The notes beneath the pieces are model-generated. The model was not told the origin of the DNA, did not search any database, and saw nothing but the letters and a program-made list of their open reading frames with translations. The position numbers and the translations under genes were made by a program. Shown one piece after another: positions 6,932 through 14,108 of a stretch of 39,212 nucleotides of DNA; within the stretch, counting starts at the first letter, position 1; each line of letters starts with the position of its first letter. Origin of the DNA: Lysobacterales bacterium (lineage in GTDB: Bacteria > Pseudomonadota > Gammaproteobacteria > Xanthomonadales > Marinicellaceae); contig JALSLV010000100.1 in assembly GCA_026988115.1 (NCBI GenBank), positions 1 through 39,212 on the forward strand. The letters run 5' to 3'.

Positions 6932-8890
6932 ATGAATAATAAAACCACTCTTTACAGCCTCTCTTCAGATATTACTGCTCTGAATTCAAACTTATCTGAG
7001 CACATTAAAACCATGTCGGATTTGGGTTTGTATGAATTATTGCTTAACTCTGAAAACAGCATCGTGCTTTTTGAGAAAAGCCAAACAAACAAAGTGTTGC
7101 CAATAATAGATTCCATTAAAAACGATAAAAGTCGGTTTATTTGCATAGGAGATAATTTAGGCTCAGAAGAAAGGCTTACGTTACTTAATCGCAACATTGA
7201 GTTTATAACACCTGAGAAATTTTCAGAATTAAGCCATTACTTCTTTGAAGTGAGTTCTGGTTCATCATCTCAAAAAGTCTTGTTTGTTGAAGACGATAAA
7301 GCTCAAATACTCTTAATTGAACACATCTTAACCGAAGCAGACATAAACGTAAAATCCATTACCAAAGCCGAAGAAGTCCTGGATGTGCTAGAGTCTTTTC
7401 AGCCAGATTTGATATTAATGGATTTAAATCTTGAGGGTATAACAGGAGATAAACTTGTTAGAATCATTCGTAAAAAGCCAAGTTTTGCTAATTTGCCTAT
7501 TGTTTTTTTGACTGCAGATACAAGTTTAGAGTCACGAATGAAGGTTTTAAATTCTGGAGCCGATGATCTTTTAACCAAGCCAATTAATCCAAAGTTATTG
7601 GTGGCAGCACTAAAAAACAGGATGCAACGAAGTTCAATAAGGCAAGTTGCCACACAACCAAAAGACACAATTATTCACAACCTAGAAGAAGATTCTATTG
7701 ACAAGTTACAGGTATTTTTTAATGACAACAAAAGCAACCCAAAGGCTTCGATAATTTGGCTAAAGGTTAAAAACAAACATGAAATAAGAAAAAAACTCGG
7801 TTTTCAAGGGTTTAAAAAAATAGGACGGAAAATGTTTGAAACCATACCTACAGGTAAGGTCGAAATTGATTTTAAATACGAAATAACCGATGGATTGTTT
7901 GTTTTTTGCTCTGCTTCAATGGGCAGAAAAGAGGCATATGATTGGGTTGAGAATATACAAAAGTGGTTATCAAAAAACTATTTCTCAGTAAATGGAAAAG
8001 ATTATTTTGTTGATGTTTCTGCCATTATATTAACGGATATCCCAAGCAAAACCGAAAAAGAGGACTTAATACGTAAAGCGGAAAATATTCTCATTGATGG
8101 AATATCAGATCAAAACATTGCTTTTTTGGAAGAAGGGATAGAAGAAAAGAGGTTCTATTTATTAAAAACCCAAATTGAAAATTCAATTAAAACACGAAAT
8201 TTTAAATGGCACTACCAAGGCATCGTTTCAACAGCAGATGAATCTCAAGAAATTCACCAAATTATGTTGAGAATTTTAACAGACTCAGGAAAAGAACTAG
8301 GAACAGAAGAGTATTTAGAAGCGGCGCAAAAATCTGGATTATTGAGGTTGCTTGATCGCTTTACCTTAGAACATGCCGTGCGCAAAATCCGCAGTGGAGA
8401 ACAGCAAAATTCTGCTATTAAAATTTTATTGAACCAGGTTATGTCTGGTTTTGACTCCAAAGAAATGCGAAACAGAAAGCTCGAAACAATAAACTCATTA
8501 AACTTACCAGAACAATCCCTTATTTTTCAATTTAATAAACAAGACGCGCAAGAATACATGAGCATATTGGGCGAAGTCGGAAGAGAATTAAACCACGCTA
8601 AGATTAAAGTGTGTTTATCTAATTTTGACTGTTCAAACTTATCCTGGAAGATTGCTCGAAAACTCAATGTCAGTTGGATACGACTTAGACCATTTAAAAA
8701 AGGCGATGCCTTACTAGATACAGACAACCCAGACAACTTATCCAAAACAATAAACAAAGCACATGTTTTAGGTTATAAGGTCGTTGTTTCACGTGTCGAC
8801 AATGCAGGCTTAGCTGCCAATTTATGGAAACTAAACATAGATTATTTACAAGGCAATTTTATCCAACCTCCTGTTGAAGATTTGGGTTAA
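6932..8890 (+). CDS. Receiver protein with degenerate GGDEF and EAL domains
   Basis: A 652-residue protein, last in the operon. Residues 1-110 may be a degenerate receiver. A full receiver follows at 115-230 with EDD at 120-122, phosphoacceptor Asp164 and Lys216. Residues 271-400 look like a GGDEF fold without the GGDEF motif. Residues 408-645 are EAL-like: DRFTLEHAV and DYLQGNF are recognisable, but the EAL triplet is Gln-Ile-Met at 443-445, the DDFG segment reads SNFD, and the late catalytic Lys and Glu positions are replaced. It is therefore very unlikely to make or cleave cyclic di-GMP. Like FimX it may bind the nucleotide or a partner, under control of phosphorylation at Asp164. No Shine-Dalgarno sequence precedes the ATG, which lies seven bases after the kinase gene. 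Confidence 0.87.
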   Translation: MNNKTTLYSLSSDITALNSNLSEHIKTMSDLGLYELLLNSENSIVLFEKSQTNKVLPIIDSIKNDKSRFICIGDNLGSEERLTLLNRNIEFITPEKFSELSHYFFEVSSGSSSQKVLFVEDDKAQILLIEHILTEADINVKSITKAEEVLDVLESFQPDLILMDLNLEGITGDKLVRIIRKKPSFANLPIVFLTADTSLESRMKVLNSGADDLLTKPINPKLLVAALKNRMQRSSIRQVATQPKDTIIHNLEEDSIDKLQVFFNDNKSNPKASIIWLKVKNKHEIRKKLGFQGFKKIGRKMFETIPTGKVEIDFKYEITDGLFVFCSASMGRKEAYDWVENIQKWLSKNYFSVNGKDYFVDVSAIILTDIPSKTEKEDLIRKAENILIDGISDQNIAFLEEGIEEKRFYLLKTQIENSIKTRNFKWHYQGIVSTADESQEIHQIMLRILTDSGKELGTEEYLEAAQKSGLLRLLDRFTLEHAVRKIRSGEQQNSAIKILLNQVMSGFDSKEMRNRKLETINSLNLPEQSLIFQFNKQDAQEYMSILGEVGRELNHAKIKVCLSNFDCSNLSWKIARKLNVSWIRLRPFKKGDALLDTDNPDNLSKTINKAHVLGYKVVVSRVDNAGLAANLWKLNIDYLQGNFIQPPVEDLG

Positions 8891-8926
8891 TAAAACTGTT
8901 AACAGGAATCTACTTAAGTATCTTTT

Positions 8927-9466
8927 TCAAGTGATTTTTGGTAATAAGAAATAGTACTTTTTAGCTTTCGCTATAACTTGTTTTTGAACGGTTTTATTTG
9001 TATCAACATGTTTTGCAAAATTTAGGATTCCACTACCTAATTCTCGAAATAAAAGGTTTATATTTATAATAACAAACCTATCAAAATCTATTTTTTTATT
9101 CTCTAAATGTTTTTTATTTGAGTAATCAGTTGTGTAAATAGCTCTTTTTGCATATCCGTTCTCACTTAAATTGGAATCAGAGGTTAAAGTATGAATTATC
9201 GCACATCTTGCTGCGTATAAATCTAAAGCACTACACTCTAGATTTCCGCCTTTTAATAAGTATTTGTCTACCCATAGCGTGAACCTATCGCGAATCTTCG
9301 TATTATTTGAAGTTGAACTAAGCTATGATAAGGCATCAATTAATGAATACATCAATGTTAAAGCTGGCAATTCATGTTTTAACTTTAAATTGTTTTCAAT
9401 AGCATCTTGGTATTGCTGAACAACAGCAATTACAGGTAGCATGGATTCAAAGTTTTCTTTTTTCAT
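8927..9466 (-). pseudogene. HEPN-like gene interrupted by an in-frame amber codon
   Basis: Read on the minus strand from the ATG at 9466, 180 codons run in one frame to a TGA at 8927-8929, interrupted once by TAG at 9325-9323 (codon 48). The amino-acid character is continuous across the stop (LTLMYSLIDALS before, then a soluble helical protein), so a single substitution, perhaps from a Trp or Gln codon, is the simplest explanation. The segment ALDLYAARCAIIHTL contains Arg87-x4-His92, the motif of HEPN-domain nucleases, and the all-helical look agrees. No ATG, GTG or TTG restart follows the stop closely, so the second part is probably untranslated. It lies between two operons and converges on the GTPase operon. 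The reading frame is certain; the HEPN call is tentative. Confidence 0.7.
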
Positions 9467-9516
9467 GTAAATAGTGAATATAAATAAAATTATTTATAAC
9501 ACATTACTCTTAGTAT

Positions 9517-10107
9517 TTATAGGTTTGTTTCAAATAACCCCTTATAACAAAACACTTCACCCAATAAAAAATGAATAATACGAAAGTCCATAACAAAAGT
9601 TTGTTCATCGCCTTGTTGGTATTCGGATTCAATGATGCTGGCATGACCCAAGGCTAGCCATTCAGGAATAGGGATTTTAAATTTACCCAGTTTTAGCACG
9701 TAGCCACGGCTCTCGTAGTGCAGCTTGTTGTCCTCAACAAAAGCCGTCATTTTTAACCCTAAAAATGAATTGATGTATTCGATAAAACCATCACCATCAG
9801 CCACAAAAACACTGTCAAATACAATTTGTTTTCCATCAGGATAGGTAATCACCCGATGCCAGTATTGTTTATCGTCTTTCATGGTTTTTGACACGGTTGT
9901 CTTTAAGCCTTTACCACGTCGATTCACTAGGGCACCGATTAATCGCATAAGTGTATAGGGAAGTTGCATAAACCAAGGATAGTCAATATCCAATTCTCCC
10001 TCGGCATAGTTTTCGCCTTGTTTATTACTGCCATAATGGTTTTTTAACGCTGGTGGTAAATCGTTCCATTGATCGCCCAAGGCTTTTTGCATGATTGATT
10101 TTTTCAT
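9517..10107 (-). CDS. DUF4166 domain protein
   Basis: A soluble 196-residue protein of the DUF4166 family, function unknown. The start is placed at 10107 (MKKSIMQKAL) because a GAGAAACA ribosome-binding region precedes it; the frame stays open another 46 codons upstream, but that part is a translated intergenic repeat with no protein character. It reads as a beta-rich domain (about 75-190) after a short N-terminal helix. It is the last gene of a minus-strand operon; DUF4166 proteins are often encoded beside SDR epimerases and small membrane proteins, as here. It starts 53 bases after the DUF2269 gene, the largest gap in the operon, and that gap holds the REP-like hairpin. Confidence 0.78.
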   Translation of the reverse strand: MKKSIMQKALGDQWNDLPPALKNHYGSNKQGENYAEGELDIDYPWFMQLPYTLMRLIGALVNRRGKGLKTTVSKTMKDDKQYWHRVITYPDGKQIVFDSVFVADGDGFIEYINSFLGLKMTAFVEDNKLHYESRGYVLKLGKFKIPIPEWLALGHASIIESEYQQGDEQTFVMDFRIIHFLLGEVFCYKGLFETNL

Positions 10108-10144
10108 TTGTTTCTCTCTAATGTGATTTTGAGTTTTAATCTTT

Positions 10145-10164
10145 ATGGGCATAGCCCATCCTAC
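10145..10164 (-). repeat. REP-like palindrome containing a gene's stop codon
   Basis: On the minus strand the sequence reads GTAGGATGGGCTATGCCCAT, with a perfect six-base stem (ATGGGC / GCCCAT) and three-base loop at 10145-10159. GTAGG(A/G)TGGGC...GCCCA motifs are widespread dispersed palindromes in proteobacterial genomes. The TAG stop codon of the DUF2269 gene (10163-10161) lies inside the motif. It sits between two genes of one operon, so it may affect mRNA stability or downstream translation. Confidence 0.5.
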
Positions 10165-10634
10165 CCAAATAATGTTGGTTTTAAGGTCATTAACAACACG
10201 ACTAACACCATGGCAATAAAAGCAGGCATACCTAAAAAAAACCATAATTTAGCATACTTCCAATACTGTTTCGGTAACTCTTTATTGTTTTCTAATGCGT
10301 GATTAGCCATTTTTTGCATCTTAATCTGTAAATAAACCACCGGCAACCAACACGCACCTGCAATCACATAAAGAATTAATGAAAACAATATCCAAGGCGT
10401 AGTTAATGGCAAACCAACAAGAGATGCCATCCAAATGCCGGATAATGGTTGAAAAATAACCGTCGGCGTAGTGAATAACCAATCTGCCAACACGACGTTT
10501 TTATTGGTCATTGCGATGTGGTTAATATTGCCACTGCGATCGGACATCCATTTGTAAAAAGCAGAACCAAGACCTGTACCAAAGAGTAAAATAGCACTGA
10601 TGATGTGAAAGTATTTTAAGATAAGATAAGTCAT
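10161..10634 (-). CDS. DUF2269 family integral membrane protein
   Basis: A 157-residue inner-membrane protein with four hydrophobic helices (about 3-25, 48-70, 78-102 and 130-152), matching the DUF2269 family of predicted membrane proteins. A His in the first helix (KYFHIISAILLFGTGLGSAF) recalls small haem- or quinone-associated membrane proteins, but no function is established. The start at 10634 is chosen because GGGAGAA lies correctly upstream and the protein then begins directly with its first membrane helix; the frame extends 11 codons further up. It begins one base after the stop of the SDR gene, so the two are co-translated. Its stop codon lies in a REP-like palindrome. Confidence 0.83.
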   Translation of the reverse strand: MTYLILKYFHIISAILLFGTGLGSAFYKWMSDRSGNINHIAMTNKNVVLADWLFTTPTVIFQPLSGIWMASLVGLPLTTPWILFSLILYVIAGACWLPVVYLQIKMQKMANHALENNKELPKQYWKYAKLWFFLGMPAFIAMVLVVLLMTLKPTLFG

Positions 10635-10635
10635 A

Positions 10636-11475
10636 TTATTCTCCCTTATTAATTTCCAAAAACACATTTAATGGCACAACATTTGCCACATTATTTTGTT
10701 CTAACATGGTTAAATTAGCTCTTGAAAGCAAGGGTAATTGCAACGGACTAAGCAGCCCAGCAAAAAACCTCATTAATTTCATCGGAACTTTAAAAAATCG
10801 CGGCGAAGATTTCTTACTGCGTAATTGTTGCATCCACTGTTTATAACTGATGGCTTTATTGCCCACCACATCAAGGATTAGGTTGGTTTGTTTTGCTTCA
10901 ATGCATTTTTCAATGACGGCAACCATGCGTTTAATAGAAACGGGTTGAATCAATTGTTGCCCATCACCAACCAGAGGAATAAATGGCAAATTACTTAAGC
11001 GTTTAAACAGTTTAAAACTTTTACCCCCTTTTCCATAAAGCAAGGAAGGTCGCAAAATAAACCATTCAAGCGAGGTGTTGCTCAAATAATCATCCGCTAA
11101 CTTTTTACTTTTATGAAAAGCCACTAAAGCGGACTTATCCGCGCCCAAGGCTGAAACTTGAATAACACGTTTGACGCGAGTTTTTTCACACGCCTTAAAC
11201 AAAGCAACAGGCACTAAATGGTGCATCACATTAAAGGGGTGTTTTCTGTTTTCTGAAATAATTCCCACACAATTAATCACCACATCAATACCGATTAACA
11301 ACGGTAACCAATCGGTAATTTTTAACATCTGCGTAAAATCTAATTTAAATATTTTAATATTAAAAGGTAGTTCAGATTTGTGAATGCAACCAGTAATACT
11401 GTGGTTTGACTTAAGCAAAGACTCAATTAAATTTCGTCCAACAAAGCCGCTTGCACCAGTGATGAGGATGTTCAT
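10636..11475 (-). CDS. Atypical SDR / NAD(P)-dependent epimerase-like protein
   Basis: A 279-residue Rossmann-fold protein of the extended/atypical short-chain dehydrogenase group (NDUFA9-like). The nucleotide-binding motif GASGFVG is at 7-13. The usual catalytic YxxxK reads FHKSK, so the tyrosine is replaced by Phe and a classical dehydrogenase reaction is doubtful; binding NAD(P) as a structural or regulatory cofactor is an alternative. The start at 11475 is supported by AAGGAGCAAGAAC just upstream and by the canonical MNILITGASG opening. It overlaps the preceding membrane-protein gene by ATGA and is followed after one base by DUF2269. In similar clusters these proteins are linked to membrane-lipid or redox functions, without proof. 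Confidence 0.85.
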   Translation of the reverse strand: MNILITGASGFVGRNLIESLLKSNHSITGCIHKSELPFNIKIFKLDFTQMLKITDWLPLLIGIDVVINCVGIISENRKHPFNVMHHLVPVALFKACEKTRVKRVIQVSALGADKSALVAFHKSKKLADDYLSNTSLEWFILRPSLLYGKGGKSFKLFKRLSNLPFIPLVGDGQQLIQPVSIKRMVAVIEKCIEAKQTNLILDVVGNKAISYKQWMQQLRSKKSSPRFFKVPMKLMRFFAGLLSPLQLPLLSRANLTMLEQNNVANVVPLNVFLEINKGE

Positions 11476-11912
11476 GTTCTTGCTCCTTTGGAATACCCTT
11501 TCAAAAAAGCATAAGCACATGCCATGCCCCAAAAAATAATAATATAAAATAAAGATACAAACCTTCCAGATGGGTATAACATTAAAAGAACAAAGAGGAT
11601 AAAACCGCCTGTTAGCGACAAACTTATTTCACTCAAAAGACTAAAGTAACGCAAAATATAAATCATGGGGTAAATCAGTATTGTTGTGTAAACTAATGTG
11701 AAAAAGTTCATGATAAGAGTTATACCAAAAAAAACACCTACAAAATAAGTCACAGAATTGAAGAAATTGGTATTATCATCGAAAAGTACAATAAAAGTTG
11801 AAAGCCAAAAAGTTAGAGTTGTTGTCACTTTAATGCTATTCCAAACACCATCACCAAAAGAAGTATCATAATCTCTGTTATCATAGCGTTGTGGGGAGGT
11901 GTTGTTGTTCAT
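11472..11912 (-). CDS. Small multi-pass membrane protein
   Basis: A 146-residue protein of unknown function. After a polar N-terminus of about 28 residues there are four likely transmembrane helices (about 29-45, 53-88 as a pair, and 95-140), rich in Phe, Leu and Ile. I do not recognise a family. AAGGAGAATAATC gives a strong ribosome-binding site at the right distance from the ATG at 11912. The gene starts two bases after the preceding membrane-protein gene and overlaps the SDR start by ATGA, so it is clearly in the same operon. Confidence 0.72.
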   Translation of the reverse strand: MNNNTSPQRYDNRDYDTSFGDGVWNSIKVTTTLTFWLSTFIVLFDDNTNFFNSVTYFVGVFFGITLIMNFFTLVYTTILIYPMIYILRYFSLLSEISLSLTGGFILFVLLMLYPSGRFVSLFYIIIFWGMACAYAFLKGYSKGART

Positions 11913-11914
11913 GA

Positions 11915-12271
11915 TTATTCTCCTTTGGCAGCCATTTCAGTAAATTCGCACGTTTTACTGGCAGGTTCAAATATCTTTTTACCAACAATCAACATACCCA
12001 ATAATAAACCCGCCAAAGCTGAAACTAAAGAAAATTTAATGCTGTTTATATCAGAGCTGTGGCGGCTGTTTAAACTGACCATCAAAACCAACAACAACGG
12101 CGAAATTAACAACATAATGCGCGTATAAGCCAACCAAAAATCCGCTTGGGTTTTTGTTGGGCATAAATCTTGAAGGACATTGACCAATGGTTTGGACAAA
12201 ATCCAAAGGGTGATAAAACTCATGGAAAGACTGATAAAAATTTCTAAACTAAATAAGGTAAATGTGTTCAT
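11915..12271 (-). CDS. Small membrane protein, first gene of the SDR/DUF2269 operon
   Basis: A 118-residue protein with three predicted membrane helices (about 5-25, 46-65 and 78-97) and a polar C-terminal tail. No family was recognised. GAGAACAATT precedes the ATG. It heads a minus-strand operon of five closely spaced genes, all membrane or membrane-associated in character apart from the SDR and DUF4166 proteins. Two tandem palindromes lie 59-111 bases upstream of its start codon and may control the operon. Confidence 0.7.
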   Translation of the reverse strand: MNTFTLFSLEIFISLSMSFITLWILSKPLVNVLQDLCPTKTQADFWLAYTRIMLLISPLLLVLMVSLNSRHSSDINSIKFSLVSALAGLLLGMLIVGKKIFEPASKTCEFTEMAAKGE

Positions 12272-12329
12272 AATTGTTCTCGTGTATTAATTAAGTGAGC
12301 CCAGTTTATGAATTTGAATGGATAGAAAC

Positions 12330-12382
12330 CTCCGAAATGAGCATTTTGGAGTGTTTTGTTATTCCACAATGAGCATTGTGGA
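12330..12382. promoter_or_regulatory. Two tandem palindromes sharing an AATGAGCATT core
   Basis: Palindrome 1 (12330-12351) is CTCCGAAATG-AG-CATTTTGGAG with one G-T wobble; palindrome 2 (12363-12382) is TCCACAATG-AG-CATTGTGGA and is perfect. Their centres are 32 bases apart, close to three helical turns. On the plus strand each is followed by T-rich DNA, so tandem terminators are possible, but no plus-strand gene ends here. The position upstream of the minus-strand operon starting at 12271 fits paired operator sites. Confidence 0.45.
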
Positions 12383-12420
12383 GTTTTTGTTTGAAATATT
12401 CACTAATTTAGTGTCATCAC

Positions 12421-12738
12421 GGTAAGTGGAATTTATCCCACTCAACTCAACAAAACCAAGAAAGCGTCGGCTAAAGAGACTGTGAAAGTATTATGTGGCG
12501 AAAAAAAAATGAGGATAAAATTTGCTAATTGAGGCGGAAAACGCCGTGACTAGCTGGCTAATTCCAAGTTTTTCAACGAAAAGTAGCGAAATTTAGACCA
12601 TTTTTACTCGTCATCAGAATACTTTCACAGTCTCTAAAGCCAACGATCCAACAACGCCAACTGGTAAGTGGGATTTATCCCACTCAAAACTCAGTTTAAA
12701 ACAAAAAACGTCGGTTAAGACCGTCAATCCAACACAAT
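12421..12738. repeat. Tandem ~80-bp repeat, first copy split by an insertion
   Basis: Copy A is 12421-12475 plus 12639-12662 and copy B is 12663-12738. Both begin GGTAAGTGG(A/G)ATTTATCCCAC and share CGTCGG(C/T)TAA and AATCCAACA/GATCCAACA segments further along. The opening forms a hairpin, AGTGGGA-TTTA-TCCCACT in copy B. With the 159-bp insertion removed, copy A aligns with copy B over almost its full length. There is no open reading frame of note in 12272-12741; this repeat, the palindromes and the insertion account for most of it. Confidence 0.6.
12476..12634. mobile_element. 159-bp MITE-like element with 17-bp terminal inverted repeats
   Basis: GAGACTGTGAAAGTATT (12476-12492) is repeated exactly in inverted orientation at 12618-12634. 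The repeats remain partly similar further inward. Flanking TAAA at 12472-12475 and 12635-12638 is a probable four-base target duplication. The element carries no reading frame, so it would be a non-autonomous element moved by a transposase encoded elsewhere. Its insertion into one of two neighbouring repeats gives an empty-site comparison that fixes the boundaries. I cannot assign the parental IS family from the ends. Confidence 0.7.
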
Positions 12739-12741
12739 CAT

Positions 12742-14046
12742 TTAGCCTTTTGGGTTTTGTGTGGTATTTTCATGAAAAACAATGCCTTCGATTTTTAAGG
12801 CTGCAAGAATAGGTTGGTATATGTCTTTTGTTACGGGCAGTATCAACCCTTTATTTTTGATTTTATTATCTGCAATCAGCTGGGCCGCCATTGCTGCTGG
12901 ATACCCCACTGTTTTTGCCATGGCGCTGTAACCACCAACCTCTCCGATTTGTTTTAAAACAGAAGTCAGGTTATAGCGACTGCCATCGGATTTTTTGATG
13001 ACAAATTCGTGTTGTAAAATCACCATGTCTTTTTCGTCTTCTTTATAGCTTAATTTTTGCAACAGTAAAGCACAAAAAGCATCCAGTACTGAAGGCTTGA
13101 CTGTAACCTTTTCATCGGAAAAATAGCCTAGCCATTGCAAGGCGTTCAATGACTTTTTATCAAGATTGGACTGAATATTTTTCAAGTCATTTTCACCATT
13201 TAGTGCCACCATAAAATCACGCCACGAGATGTCTTTGGGGATTGCAATGGTTTTGGGGTTTAAGAGGCCCAGTAATTTTGCGGATTGAATAATTTGACTA
13301 AATCCTTGGTAACGCAACGTTCCTCGCAGGATTGTTTTAGCGGATTCTATGGCATAGATTTTTTTATAACTAATGGATTCACGATTGGGATAACCCTCTA
13401 AATCCAAATTTGCTATTTTCATGGGTTTACTCCACAACAACAAATCCTTACCTTTAACCTTTATCACTTCATCCTTGTCTAAATAAACGGCATCATTTAA
13501 CAGCGCCATTAAAGCACCGCGTGGTTCCCATGAAAACTTATAACCCAAAGGATTATTGTTGTTATCAGGAGCAGGAATGCCACCACACCAGGAGGTAAAA
13601 GACTCAATTTCTTCACCATTTTTATGTGCCGTATCTATAATTTCCATGGCACTTAAGTGATCAATGCCAGGGTCGAGTCCTATTTCATTGAGAATAATAA
13701 TGCCAGCAGCTTTTGCTTTCTGGGCTAACTCACGCATGGCATCAGTCTCGTAGCTAGCGGTCACTAAATGTGATTTTTGTTCAATACAAACCTGTGCAAC
13801 AAGGGCGTGAAATGGCGCCGGAACGAGACTAAGCACCACGTGTTTATCTTTAATAAGTTTGGTTAAATCGGCTTTATTGCTGACATCAATTTGTAAATTT
13901 GAAATGTGTGGGTATTTATTAGCGACCTTTTGGGTATTTGCATAATCATAATCGGCTAATGTTATGCGGTTGCTTTTGTTTCTGCTTAAATATTCAACCA
14001 CTGGTTCGGCAACAAAGCCTGCGCCCAAAACTAAAAATCTAGTCAT
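12742..14046 (-). CDS. Saccharopine dehydrogenase-like protein (LYS9 type)
   Basis: A 434-residue NAD(P)-dependent enzyme of the saccharopine dehydrogenase/reductase family. The Rossmann motif GAGFVAEP is at 8-15; the NEIGLDPGIDH segment and the GYPNRES/RGTLRYQGF pattern are typical of LYS9-type saccharopine reductases, which interconvert saccharopine with glutamate and aminoadipate semialdehyde. In bacteria this enzyme usually takes part in lysine breakdown or related amino-acid metabolism. AAAAAGAGAATAAACA precedes the start. It is divergent from the NhaC-like antiporter with a 62-base shared upstream region. No partner aminoadipate-semialdehyde gene is adjacent. The family is firm; the exact direction and substrate are inferred. 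Confidence 0.85.
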   Translation of the reverse strand: MTRFLVLGAGFVAEPVVEYLSRNKSNRITLADYDYANTQKVANKYPHISNLQIDVSNKADLTKLIKDKHVVLSLVPAPFHALVAQVCIEQKSHLVTASYETDAMRELAQKAKAAGIIILNEIGLDPGIDHLSAMEIIDTAHKNGEEIESFTSWCGGIPAPDNNNNPLGYKFSWEPRGALMALLNDAVYLDKDEVIKVKGKDLLLWSKPMKIANLDLEGYPNRESISYKKIYAIESAKTILRGTLRYQGFSQIIQSAKLLGLLNPKTIAIPKDISWRDFMVALNGENDLKNIQSNLDKKSLNALQWLGYFSDEKVTVKPSVLDAFCALLLQKLSYKEDEKDMVILQHEFVIKKSDGSRYNLTSVLKQIGEVGGYSAMAKTVGYPAAMAAQLIADNKIKNKGLILPVTKDIYQPILAALKIEGIVFHENTTQNPKG

Positions 14047-14108
14047 TGTTTATTCTCTTTTTATTTGTTACCATCTTATGTCAATATTAATGGTGAGTAA
14101 AAAGCTTA

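Noticed and set aside
8896-8930. Short palindromes CTGTTAACAG and TACTTAAGTA followed by TCTTTTT after the GTPase operon.
   Set aside because: Both have no loop and short stems; they may help end transcription but cannot be called terminators with confidence.
8927-9466. Amber recoding (such as pyrrolysine) instead of a nonsense mutation.
   Set aside because: There is no sign of a recoding element after the stop, and nothing else in the window suggests amber reassignment.
10108-10245. 46 extra N-terminal codons for the DUF4166 protein.
   Set aside because: They translate the REP-like palindrome and the end of the upstream gene, and a good ribosome-binding site lies just before the inner ATG.
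12476-12634. Assignment of the MITE to the IS256 or IS5 family from its GAGACTGTG end.
   Set aside because: IS256-type insertion would give an eight- or nine-base duplication, and only four bases are duplicated; the IS5-type target pattern does not fit cleanly either.
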